DNA from: Auanema rhodensis
Lineage: Eukaryota; Nematoda; Chromadorea; Rhabditida; Rhabditidae
Length of the DNA: 64,000 bases
Assembly (NCBI GenBank): GCA_964057225.1
Contig: OZ059897.1
Coordinates: 6,076,001 to 6,140,000, forward strand
Reading direction: 5' to 3'
Shown: one piece after another, positions 34,756 to 47,797 of the stretch
How positions within the stretch are numbered: the first letter of the stretch is position 1
Layout of the letters: every line of letters begins with the position of its first letter
Translations under genes and position numbers: made by a program
Notes under the pieces: model-generated
Seen by the model: only the letters and a program-made list of their open reading frames with translations
Databases searched by the model: none
Told to the model about the DNA's origin: nothing

Positions 34756-37700
34756 GCTTGATTCATCTAAAACCAAAAAAAATTTAATTTGGAAAGCATA
34801 CACCGCCTGCGAGGTAATTGCGCGCCAAAATGAAACGCGTATCATGCTTTACGTTTTTGTTCTAACTAGATATCACGTCAGGTCTCACAGCGATATTCTT
34901 GCATTCTTCTGTGATTACGCTGAAGTAATTGTCTATACGAAATAATAAAGTGCTTTCTGAGCATGAAATTAATAGGTTCCGTTTCAAATTAATGTTTAAC
35001 AAACGTACTTTCAAATTTTGAAATATTTTTCGAATGAAGTGCATAGCTGTGACTTATAAAACTGATAGCAAGTTAAAGGCAGAATGGGAATAAGGGAGCG
35101 ATAACAAAAAAATGTGGAAAGCATGATCATCATTGAGAGAAGAAAAGACGCGAGGACAAATTCAGACTTGTAGATTCCGCGTTTTAGATAAACACCGTCC
35201 TACATTTCAACATTTACAGAAGGAAAAAAATAATTGAAAACATGATTCTCAGTATGTTGGAAAGAAACCGTTATAGGAAACACTAGATAAAACAAAGAAT
35301 GGGCTCCGCTTGTCAATTTTTAAGAAAACTAGATTCTGGAGATAGATCCTGCTGTGATATTGAGGTATCTTTTTGGAACAGAATTAATCTGACATGACAG
35401 TTCAAATCAAAAAGCAGCCGCAATATAGCACCAATAAACTTTAAAGACGCAAGCATATACACACATAAGCATGAATCTTTTGGAACTGTATTTATTTGGA
35501 AATGTATTTTTATTTCAGTATTATCACTCAACATTAGATAACAGAAAAATTTGCTCGATTTCTTTTGTCAAAGTCTTTGTAATTCCATAAAAAATGGGAA
35601 CACTAGAATTAAAACTCTTAATGTCAAGATTTCCATAGATAAATAGCTCTTTAAGCTGTCATCTGATGCCAAAGAGATAAACCAATAAAACACTAATAGA
35701 ACTAAGCATAGCTCTTTGCTAAGAACATTTGAAAATAATAAGGCATTTCTGTATCTTACATAATTCTCAAGGGCTGACTCTTCAGATTTTTTTCGTGGTT
35801 CTTCGAACGCCTGGTGAAAAGAGATAGACATTTACGACATGAACTAGAAAACAGTTTGCACTCTCCTGTTTGCCAAAATAGTTAAAATGAAGCTTTTAAC
35901 ACTTTAATACTTATTTTAATACTACATCTTTCAGTTCTAAAAGTACTCATCATAATACATAAACTCTGAAATTGAATATAAACATAGTATTGCTGGTTGT
36001 TAGTATCCGTTATCGTTTAGGAACAGCTGCTATGCCATAGAGTTGTATTTGATTTGCATGATTCATTTTTAAAAATCTTATCATTGAACCATGTTTTTCA
36101 TGTATGGTAGAAAACTGATTCATAATGGTTCCAACTTAAAGCTATTACAGAACAATAAAAGTACATCGTGGTGCATAATTAATTAAAAATAGCAATTTAT
36201 TTATAAATAATCATTTATGTACATACATTTAGTCTATGTATGTGTATCTTTTTCCCTTAAAAAATGCCCATAGTATATTTTCTTATGGGAATTGGCAGCA
36301 CCAACACTCTTCTTCCGAAAAAAAAAGTTGCAATTGATTGAGAAACTAAGCTTAGGGATTCGTTTGATAAACTAAAGGCGGGATATATGTGTATGTTGTG
36401 TTGATGTATGTATCTGATCGAAGTAGTCAGTCCATCAGTCTGACTAATATGTTTTCATGGATAATACAACAACAAATAGCATAATATAAATTACCATATA
36501 ATCGATTGTCATATCATTTATAATTCTGTCTAAAATTTCCTATTGTTGTTTCTAGTTTCATTCATTAGTCTCGTTTTTTGCTCAGCAGTGGCAGTACCAC
36601 GAATCAAGTTAGAGCTGAAGTTCAGAGAAGTATTCTAGTACCAAAAAAAATCCTTTAAAAAAATCACATTTTACTGAATTTAGAAATTATACTTTGAAGA
36701 TTGTCCTTTTCTCGTTCTTTATTCTTGTTCGTATAAGCTTATAGCATTGTCCATCAACAATAATTATATTGTTTTTGAGTTCTTGGAAGTCTATAGAAAC
36801 AATTTTCGAAAATAATTTCTTTAAACACACCAATTTGCCCTATTTCTACCAGCTTTACTATAATCTACGTAGAGGTTGAACATCACAGGTCTCTGTTGTG
36901 CATCCTAATGATAACGACGAATTCAAATGTTACCAGATTTCTTCAATTTATGAAATAGAAATGATCCCAGAACTCTCTCAATCTTTGTATTCATACTCAT
37001 TTCCGATTCAAACGGATGTCTACTTCGAATTTCCATTTATGAACAGTGGTATGAAATACAATTTTTATTCATTCTCTTCTTCTCTCTTTTTCTATCTTTC
37101 ATTTCCAATTTTCAGTATATATATATATATATATATATATTGAAAATTGTGTAGACAAGTGGCCAATATTAATCTGAGGTTTTCATATTTAATTTTCAGG
37201 GAAAAATCAGAGGTTTTGATTACTTAGTGGGGTAGCCTACTTCATTTTATTTTATTATATTGTTCTTTTTACAACGTTTCTCTTATTCTAAACATTTTTA
37301 AGGATCGTCATACGAAAAGAACAAGACATTGGGGGCGGAGGATTAACAAGAGCACGGTTAACAGCAGTAAATTTAATTGAGACGCAATCTCTTCCTAATC
37401 TAGGTTCTAATTGGAAACCTAGTTTCATTTCCTTATATGAAAAACATGCTCTACTTCTTTAGTTACTGACACTAATATATTCATGCTTTAACACCCTTTT
37501 TGAATCCTTCTACACCTTTCAACGTATATATTTTCAATAAGTTAAAGTATAAAATGAAACTTTAGCAACATTTTCTGAATCTTTTTTGTCTTTTTGTATA
37601 TTTTATTTTTCAATGCTCACTTACAGACATTATTGATATCTTCCGAATCTTTTTTCCGCAGCAACGTTTCTTTATAGCCTCTAGTTGCCTAGCTCTATCT

Positions 37701-38241
37701 GTCAAAGCTTTACCTGATACCCGAGATTTGAATTGATGTGGTGGTTTTCGTCTATACACACTATTTTCTTAGTTGTTATAGCGGTTTTCTTTTTCTTTTC
37801 TCTCCATTCCAACAAATATTTCCATGAATGTTAGATGTTTTTCGGAGATATTATCGAACTTTAATCCACAAATCTGGAGATATATATATAAATATATGTG
37901 TTGTATATTCATGTTGAGGCAATATATTTAAATATACGCGTATATTTACATCATCTTTTATAATTGTAGTCATCCCAAATAAGGCATATTATTCAGTCAC
38001 AAAGGGTAATGGGCACGAGATTCTTTAACATCTCCATTCCATTCCACTGCATCCTTTGTCAAATGTGCTCTTTTTTCTGTGTTAATTTTTCATACAGCTT
38101 ATAATTAGAATTTCTTCGATTTTCTTCACTGATTGCTTATTTTAAGTATTAATTTGACTTTCTCTCTTTGAATGTCCTTTCTTTGTTATGTTCCCTTTAG
38201 CTAATGTCATTGTTTCAGTCTTATATCGAGGTCTTGCTCAA
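34756..38241. other. divergent region between NKAIN and globin
   Basis: About 3.5 kb upstream of both genes. It contains a TA microsatellite, pyrimidine-rich stretches, one exon-like block on the minus strand (35810-35760, TTTTCACCAG acceptor, GTAAGA donor, open as AFEEPRKKSEESALENY) and one exon-like block on the plus strand (about 36891-37050, no ATG). Neither can be tied to a gene. Confidence 0.4.
37116..37140. repeat. (TA)n microsatellite
   Basis: TA dinucleotide run of about 25 bases. Confidence 0.9.
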
Positions 38242-39399
38242 ATGCAGTCGTTGACACATTTGACAGAAACGGATAAAGAAATTCTGCAGAACTCATGGAA
38301 AGTAGTTTCCAGGTAATACATTGAAACTTAGCCTTTTCTGATATTCTATGCATTTCAGAGATATGCAATCCCTTGCTGAAGATATTTTTCAAATGATTTT
38401 TGAACAGGCTCCAGACGCTAAACTGCTTTTTACATTTATGCTCAAAGATTCAGCAAATGAAGACAAAAAATCTAATGAATTCTCATTTCACGCTCTCCGA
38501 TTTATTCAAGTTTCTCACGGATTTTTCAAAGTTTAAAACAGCTTTAACTTTGTTAGGTAATAGAAAGCACAATGACTCACCTGGGCGACCCTCAATCACT
38601 TGATGCCCTATTTCTCAACTTAGGAAAAATTCACGCTCGACATGAGGAGCATTTGGGTTTTAGGTAAGTGATGCTCAAGTTAAATATGCATAATTAGAAT
38701 AATTAACTCTTCACGTGATTTACATCCTCACATATTTTTTCTCATTTTCCAATGAAAAAAATAGTGAGCGGTTGCATACATTAAAAGTTGCAATGTTTAA
38801 AATTCTTATGATTACAGCTCACATTATTGGTCAGTTTTTAAAGAATGTGTTCTCTTTCATTTTCGTAAAGCCATGCAAGCCGAAAAAAATAAAAGCAAAC
38901 AAGTTAAAAGGTAAGACAAATACGATGCCATTTCAATTTATTTTAGACTATTAAGGTCATCAAAAAGAGTAATAGTAAAAACAGCAGAAATCGACTCAGC
39001 AATAATTCTATGGAGAGAAGTTAGTTCATAAAAACTGATAGTTGACATAACCATTAAACAGGTTCTGCGTTTCATTATCAGCCGAATGAAAATAGGTCTT
39101 GAATCCAACGGTTTAATTCGGAAAGCCAATCGTATTGAGGTTATTTTCATTTTTACTCTGCTTGAGCAATAAGAAAATTGATCTGCAGGCTATAAATTGC
39201 ATGGCAGATGCAAATGGATCACCGGAAACCAAACAAGGAGTGTCTCAGGTTATAACACACTCCAACAAAATGTATAACAATTTTATAGATCTCACAAGCT
39301 TTGCGTCGTACAGAACTTAGCGTTATTGTTCCGGATTATTTCATTCGCAGAAAATCAGAAGAAATATCTCCAGAAAGAGTAGAAACATCTAATAAATGA
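38242..39399 (+). CDS. globin
   Basis: Heme-binding globin of the large nematode globin family. Exons join as: ATG 38242 (MQSLTHLTETDKEILQNSW), RDMQSLAEDIFQMIFEQAPD (B helix to CD region), FHALRFIQVIE, LGKIHARHEEHLGF, SSHYWSVFKECVLFHFRKAM. Globin features visible: Trp in the A helix (NSW), Phe-rich CD region (LLFTFML), a His in FSFHALRF at the distal E7 position, the proximal F8 His in KIHARH, and the Trp in HYWSVF of the G helix. After a basic, Ser-rich insertion (KQVKRLLRSSKR) two more helices and a charged C-terminal tail follow. About 230 residues, longer than myoglobin because of the tail. An acceptor (TTTCAG) 23 bases before the ATG is a likely trans-splice site; the frame stays open upstream to it, so one further 5' coding exon cannot be excluded. 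Which of the many worm globins it matches is not determined. Confidence 0.9.
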
Positions 39400-39599
39400 G
39401 ATTAACCCATAAGCTACAAAGCAGAAGCATCTTTATAATTGCTCTTCGAGTTTAACGTTTAGTGTAAATGCAATTCTTACTGAAATAAATTTGTAATTAT
39501 CTATTCAATCTTAATTTTCTTCTCTATTGGAATAAAATAATATTAAGGATAATAAAAGAACATATTCAAAAATCATATCACAAAAAAACAAAAAAACAT

Positions 39600-39671
39600 A
39601 GGTTCCACCGAGATTTGAACTCGGGTCGCAGGATTCAAAGTCCTGAGTGCTAACCGCTACACCATGGAACC
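39600..39671 (-). tRNA. tRNA-Gln (TTG anticodon)
   Basis: Complete cloverleaf on the minus strand: 7 bp acceptor stem (GGTTCCA / TGGAACC), 4 bp D stem, 5 bp anticodon stem CAGGA/TCCTG around loop CTTTGAA with anticodon TTG, four-base variable loop, 5 bp T stem CCGAG/CTCGG with TTCAAAT loop, and a U discriminator at 39600. No intron. A- and B-box promoters are intact. It lies in the gap between the globin and RPT4 genes, transcribed opposite to both. Confidence 0.97.
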
Positions 39672-40175
39672 GGTGATGACCGTTTGGTTACAATATTATA
39701 AGAACTAGGAATAGCCGGTGTTGACCCTTCACTGATAGAGGTTTTTTTTTCTAAGAAACGTTTACTCGATAATTTTCATGATATACAATATTATATTTAA
39801 TTCAATTTAAAAGACATTATGAAATAGTACTAGCATTTAACTATAAAAAAATATTAAAATTACTTTCATACTTTATGTAAGTAAAAATAAAAAAAAGTAA
39901 TTGCAAGGAATTTATTATACAATTACTTAACAAAAACATTGATATTGCACTACTTTTCTCAACTTTTCATTACAAAACGTTTTAATGGTGCTGTTGTAAA
40001 TTGTTAGTTTGATATTCATATAATTTTTGAATTGAACTGTGCTCCAATCACAAACAAATTACTGTAGCTAGTTTTGAAGTCGGTGATCCTTTAACTCTTC
40101 TGTCATCGTTTTAGCTTTGTTTGATATATACATTATTATCAATTAATTAAATCAAGTTGTTTCCTTATAGAAATA
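39672..40175. other. intergenic upstream of RPT4
   Basis: About 500 bases of AT-rich DNA after the tRNA. It should contain the RPT4 promoter. No TATA box or coding frame is seen. Confidence 0.5.
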
Positions 40176-41891
<1,716 letters not shown>

Positions 41892-42468
41892 TTTTCTGGC
41901 CATGTTTCTACTTGACGCGTGTTTAATTTATGATCTATCTCATTTTCTGACTGGATAAATTATTTTGTAAATAATAATGCGTTCATATTCACCTGTAATG
42001 CAACATTCAAGATGGGTGTTTTGAAAGAACTGGTTCCTTTGTTACTTCTTAAAGGGGGGAGGGTCAAGGTAGAAGATAGTTGAATTAGTTGCTTATATTG
42101 GTAAATGGTTCTTGCAGTTGCTTAGTTTTTCTTTTTTATCCTGTCTCATGCTTTCATTTATTTTTGTTTATCTTCTTAAGACAAGTCTATGTCTATATCG
42201 TCCATCTACTGATATCAGATTAGTAAATCACAACTAGTTGCATATTGTGTCGCGCTGATTAGCTGCTAATATATTTCTCTGTCATTAGTCAGAAGTTGTT
42301 TCTTTTCAAAGGCGGCTGTCCTGAGTTTATACTTCCTTTTGACTATTTATGGAATGATTTTCTTTTCTGTAACCTTCTGTTCTTCAACAGTCACCATCTT
42401 ATGTCATCATGCTTATAATGAATATTTCTTTAAATGTTGCCCTTATTTATTTGAAAATTATATTTCAG
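41892..42468. other. gap between RPT4 and the saposin-domain gene
   Basis: 577 bases: RPT4 3' UTR with a G-rich patch (42052-42066) followed by pyrimidine-rich DNA. Both neighbours are on the plus strand; the gap is too long for a firm operon claim. Confidence 0.5.
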
Positions 42469-44145
42469 ATGATTTTGTGGTGGGGTATTTTACTTCTATG
42501 TACAGTTACTGCAAAACCTACCAGTCATAGAGCTTTGAGTACTCGAGCTGTTGATGATCCACCTACAGCTGGTAGGTTTTTCGGAGAGGGCTCAGGAGCA
42601 GAAGATTCTGAAGACGAAGACGAAGAAGATGTGAGAGATGAATTATTAGAAAAGGGAAGAGATAATATAGAAAGTGAAGTGAAAGATGAAGTGAAAGAAG
42701 CCGAAATAACATCTACAGTAAGTATTAATGTTTTAATTTTCACATTTTTTATCATTAAAATTAGATATCTCTGCCTTTTGTTCCTTCTGAGGCCAAAATA
42801 ACTGAAGAATTAATTAGAGACTCGTTCCGAATTGATTTTATTATTTCAAATGGTAGCGAGATTGTTGCCGATAGGTCCAGTATTTTCGAGGTGGTTTAGT
42901 TTCGCCTGTATGAGTTAAATCAAATATGTTCAGGTTATTCCATTAGACTACATATGCGACTTTTGCTTAGCAGTTATAGAGAAACTCAAGGTTCGACAGG
43001 GATCAGAAGCAGATTTCGAGAAGGTTTCATAGGGAATCACTCAAAAAAATTAGAAAAAAATTAAATTTAGAATATATCAGAAGAATGCTGGTCATACAAC
43101 GGAACAGGCAAAGATTCTGGAACTATTTGCGAACTTGTCAATAAGTGCGGATATAAGAAAACCTTATTTCAAATTGTTAATTTAGAGTTAATTTGGAACG
43201 TCTTCGCAACGACGATCCCACAAAGATTTGTGTGGATGAAAAATTATGCCCAGATATTGAAAAGGAAGATGGAGAACGCAGAGTAGGCTTCAGTATCAGA
43301 ATAGTATCATTATACTTTCAAGTTAAGATGAAAGAAGAAAGAATAAAGGAAGAAAACAAGAGACGTGAATTTGAACGAAAAGAAGAAGAAAGAAAAGAAA
43401 GTATTCTGAGAGAAAAGGAAAGAATTGCACAGGTGAAAGAAGATATTAAGAACGAGGTACTGGTTCGCTTATTATGATAAATTTAGAAAAATATCTTCAG
43501 GCTTCAAGATTAGAATTAGAAAAACGCTTGGAGAACGAGGCAAAAAGAAAAATGGAAGAACGAAAGAATCGGATTCATTCGAAAACAGGAGATTTCGAGT
43601 ACGTCGTTGACGAGGTTTGTCATCATATTAAATGATCAACTATACTATGCTTTAGGTTCATGACGGCGAGACAAATGATTATTTGGATGCTCCTGAAAAG
43701 AAAACTGATTTCAATAGTGGTGTTGGAGATGCAGAAGGAGAGGCTGCTCAAGCAAATTCAGAAAATGTAAAATTTTTAAACATCACGAGCCTGTCTTATC
43801 CGATTATTAATAGATTGATGATGTCGCCAAGCTAACTGATAACGATGAGAGTTCTCATAAAAGCATACATACACATGATCCGGACATTGTTGAAGTTGTT
43901 CCGCAAACTATAAGACCAACATTGGAATTAAAGATAAATGGAGATGCCATGGTAATAAATAAAATATTGAAATTGCAACCGCACTGCAGCAATGCTGATA
44001 GAAAAATGACTTTTTATAAATTGCTTATATATCAAACTTTTTTTCTTAGATATCTGGCAGTGCCATGATTCAGCGCGAGACACCAAGAGTCATCGTGGAT
44101 AGAACTGTATCCGCATCAATTCTTGTTGATGACGTTCGTAAATAG
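42469..44145 (+). CDS. secreted saposin-B-domain protein with Ser-Gly site and coiled coil
   Basis: The ATG immediately follows ATTTCAG, a likely trans-splice site. A signal peptide (MILWWGILLLCTVTA) is followed by an acidic stretch with FGEGSGAEDSEDEDEED, a Ser-Gly motif in acids that fits a glycosaminoglycan attachment site. A saposin-B-like domain follows: CDFC, then C in EECWSYN, C in GTICELV, and the closing CVDEKLC, six cysteines with the usual order and roughly the usual spacing. The N-glycosylation-type sequons NIS and NGT lie in it. A highly charged Lys/Glu/Arg coiled coil (about residues 200-290) comes next, then an acidic linker and a short C-terminus ending LVDDVRK. No membrane segment beyond the signal. 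About 400 residues, nine or ten exons. I infer a secreted lipid-interacting or matrix protein; no named family member is recognised. Confidence 0.78.
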
Positions 44146-44479
44146 AAATTCTGTGTGGCTTTGAGGATCATGATCTCAGACACTTAATGTAAATTCATTT
44201 TGTGATATGTAATTGTAACCACTAAATATGTTTTGTAAATGTCATAAATGTGAGTTGAGATAATTTATTCGTAATTACATAGAAAACAAAAAAAAACGAA
44301 GTATTTTCGTATCAATAATATAAAAATGCATGTATACAATCTGACAATCTTAAGTGATCAAATAGAACTAACTGTAGTAAAAACCAGATAGGGAAAGAAC
44401 CCGCTTTACTTATTACCAACTATAAAACATTTAGATATAAGTACATATATTATGCATTTAAAGCAGCACTTAAGTGAAA
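44146..44479. other. convergent intergenic gap
   Basis: 334 bases between the stop codons of the saposin-domain gene and the TOG-domain gene; AT-rich 3' UTR sequence of both, nothing else seen. Confidence 0.6.
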
Positions 44480-47388
44480 TTATTTCTTTTGAGTTGGAAG
44501 TCCAGGAATTTTCGATGTGCAAGTGGGAGGTCGTAGACCTAAAGTCACCGAGTTCATTTAAGTTCAAGTAAAAATAAACGGACCTGTAGGTCTTGAAGAC
44601 GGTAATCGTATTTGCGTACTTCCAGTACTAGGTGGAATCTTAGAATTACTTACAGGCCTAGCTGACACAGGAGTTACCATTCTCGAAGTTAAAGCAGTAA
44701 CTTCACTACGGACTGGAGTATATCCGATTTTCGAAACAGGAGTTGTACGTCCACTATTGCTGGGAGCTTTTCCTATCGTTGAGGACTGAGGCCGCAGAGG
44801 AGTGACACGAGAAGAAGTAATAAGATTTGCAGATTGCGGTCTTATTGGTTCACGTACAGCTACACAATTTTAAAAAATAGATGAATTGAGTATAAGAAAA
44901 CTACCTGGCTTTGACGGCGCTTGCGCTGGGGCTAGAGATGATGACACTACTTTGACTGGAGCTTTCCTCATTGTGACAAAAGGCAAGTTTGGTGGTGCAG
45001 CAGGACGCGATGCTGCTGACGAGGGGTGACTTGCTGTTGAAGCAGGACGTGATACGGTTGAAGCAGGGCGTGACACGGTTGAAGCAGGACGTAATGCCGC
45101 GGAAGCAGAACGGGATGTGGTTGAGGCAGGGCGCGATGCAGAAGATACTTTAGGAGCAACATTACGAGATGCTGTAGGTGGTTTAGTTGAGGTACTCTAA
45201 ATCTTGATATAAAACAAGCTGCCTTTTAGAATCAGTATTATACCTTAGCGGGTAGCTTTTTGTATAAGCGTACAATCTCTGGAGAAGCAGCTACGCCGAA
45301 TTCTTCAACCAATGCTGGAGCCAAAGAGGTGACCTAAAACTTCGAATTTTTAACAAGATCAGTTTATAGATCTGAACTTTTTCTAATTTCAGTTTCGTTT
45401 CGTTAATGGTAGGGAACAAACGAAGACAAAGCGCTTCACCCAGACAGTTCCAAAGACTTGCTACAGCTTTGAAGGCAGATTCACGAACTTCTCCATCTCC
45501 ATCAGAACAACACTGCAAACAACACAATCAATAATATGAAGCACAAAAAAATAACCTTTTCTAAATCAGGAGCAAGGACTTTTACAGCGTCAACAGGGAT
45601 AGTATTGCGATCATGACGAGAAAACAGTCGAGCAAGAAACTGACAAGACTGTGACCTGGATTGAGGATTTTTGTTTTTTAATCCATTGGAAACTGCTTCT
45701 GTATAATTAGTTAAACAAGCCTAGAATAGAAGACTAAATAAGAATAAAAGACAGTGCGAAGGTACCAAATAAGAAGCTGAATCAACTAATGATATGAGTT
45801 CCCTTCTAAGCACCTCCTTCTTTTCTTTTAATTTTTCTAGAGATATATGAATTGTCTGAAACCAGAATATCTATCTAGAGAAAAAATAAACAGAAACATA
45901 CTTTAGGGACGGATGCACCGTATTCGAACCTTACTCCATCACTAATACCTTTCAAGCATTTAGCTGCTGAACTGTTAACATTGATATTGAGATCCTTCTC
46001 TAATACCTATAACACCATTTTAGTCGTTGACAATTCTTAAGATAATACTTTTAAAAGAGTTGAAATAATCTCCTTTAAATCAGTTGAAAATACAAGTCTA
46101 GGTTCACCCTCAAGCTTTGACAATATATTTTCACAGGCTTCTTTTCGAATTTGCCATTTTGCATCTGTTATCTGTTAAAATATAAGATAACATAAATGTA
46201 TAATGAAGAAATCTTACTTCTTGATTCCATGTTTTTGATAACTGAGGGCAAATATCAACGGGATCCTTTAATACCCATGAATCAATGGCTACAGGATCAT
46301 TACTGTTATCTTCCGATTCAACCCCGGCAGATTCTCTCTTTAGCATACAATTGAATTAGAATGATATCATATCATATCAAGCCAACCTCGGTATTCTCAG
46401 AAACAGTAACGCTTCCAGCAGTACCACCAAGAGATTCCAAGTAACTTTTTCTTTCATCTGTTGCTTTTTTCAAATAGTCTTCGATCTAACATACGTAATA
46501 TTTTAAACGTTACTAATCAAACTAACTTTGTCTAATTTAGCTTTATCTCCAACAAGAGAAGTTGTAAAGGCATTCAAAGCATCTCCAAGTAAGCGCTTCG
46601 CAGATCCCAAAGAAGAACAAGCAGCTTCACGAACGGCAGGATCACTATCGCTTGCAAGCTAAAAATAAAAGCAAAGGTTAAACCATAAAATACCCGAAAG
46701 ACATACTTTGACTGATATGGGGATAATAGTCTTGATGAATGACATTGGAGGACTCTTCAAAGTGATGAAGAATCTGTAGAGGAATAATAAAATAGTTTCT
46801 TTGGTTTGTGGGGAAGGCTTGGCAAGGTGTTCACTAAGATAGTTAACTATTCTATCAGGATCACACTGAAGTAAAAGGGAAAAGTGATATGAATAGATAG
46901 ATTAAAGCTTACACATGCAGACATAGAGTCTAGAGCTTCACCGACAGAATCACGGACATTCTGTTTCTTATCTTTTGATTTTTCCAAAACAAAACAATAC
47001 AACTAGAATGTCATGTCTTTGAAATCAAGCAAGTATGATCAAACCATGCTTATGAAACAATTGAAATTCTGCCTCAATCCTTTGGCTAATCGTGCAACTA
47101 CTTTAAGAGCCATTAATACTACATTTATATTACTGTCTTTTGATAATATCTTAATTCGAAGAAAGATCAAACATAAGCACGTCAATATGATACCTTTCTC
47201 AATTCATCCATAATTTCCCCGTAAATTGTGGCTGTTGGGGTTAGTCGTGGGTTTTTCTCCAGTAATGCATGAAGACTTTCTAGTGATTCCTTTCTTTCAA
47301 GCCATTTTGAAGAGGTTAATTTTTCTCTCTCTGTGGAAGGCCACAGAGCTATAACATCGACTTCGTCCAATATACTCCATTCATCCAT
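44480..47388 (-). CDS. zyg-9: XMAP215/CKAP5/ZYG-9 family microtubule protein with two TOG domains
   Basis: Microtubule polymerase family acting at centrosomes and plus ends. The start MDEWSILDEVDVIALWP leads into a TOG domain with KWLERKESLESLHALLEK, the SKDSNINVVLMALKVVARLAKGLR block, RDSVGEALD and REAACSSLGSAKR intra-HEAT turns. After a linker (SVTVSENTE...) a second TOG domain begins at W in DICPQLSKTWNQE and has KWQIRKEACENIL, LNINVNSSAAKCLKGIS, SRSQSCQFLARLF and GEVRESAFKAVASLWNCLG. The C-terminal quarter is basic and Ser/Pro-rich with about eight degenerate SRPAST hexads (44990-45150), a likely microtubule-lattice binding region, and ends IPGLPTQKK. Animal orthologues usually have three (ZYG-9) or five TOG domains, so this one is short. 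It lies 409 bases downstream of CCT3 on the same strand. The symbol is by family; a paralogue is possible. Confidence 0.88.
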
Positions 47389-47797
47389 ACTAAAACAAAA
47401 TAAGTAAGACAATCATGCAACAACCAATTAAAAATGAAAGACTCTGGAAATGTTGCACAAGTGCTTCACGTGAACTTAACCATCTGCATTTTGAATAAAC
47501 GTGACCTTTAGCGCAATTTTCAACTTTTTTGTTTCATTGAGATAGATTTATCCTAGATAGTTCTTAGCTAACAACAGTTTTCATAATTCAAATTAGCAAA
47601 GCTCGAAAAAATTTATTTCAATAAAAAACAGCAAACATAGCAGGATTAAAACAAATCAAACTCAACAAAGCTGATTAAAAAACTTAAACAATCAAGATCA
47701 TGACAGAGATTGTTCAAATTAAAACGTGTAGCCAAAAAAACTCATCCATAAGCTAAACGCATGTATTAAAAAGAAAGCAAGCCAATGGTTTTGATAT
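47389..47797. other. gap between CCT3 stop and the TOG-gene start
   Basis: 409 bases, both neighbours on the minus strand. It contains the 10 bp palindrome TTCACGTGAA (47465-47474) about 77 bases upstream of the TOG-gene ATG, suggesting its own promoter element as well as possible read-through from CCT3. Confidence 0.55.
47465..47474. promoter_or_regulatory. TTCACGTGAA palindrome upstream of the TOG gene
   Basis: Perfect 10 bp palindrome with a CACGTG E-box core, type bound by bHLH(-zip) factors such as HLH-30/MXL. Position 77 bases before the ATG fits a proximal promoter. Binding is inferred. Confidence 0.4.

Noticed and set aside
36891-37050. Open plus-strand block (HPNDNDEFKCYQ...) considered as a 5' globin exon
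   Set aside because: No ATG, ends beside a TA microsatellite, and the globin already has a plausible start with a trans-splice acceptor 23 bases upstream.
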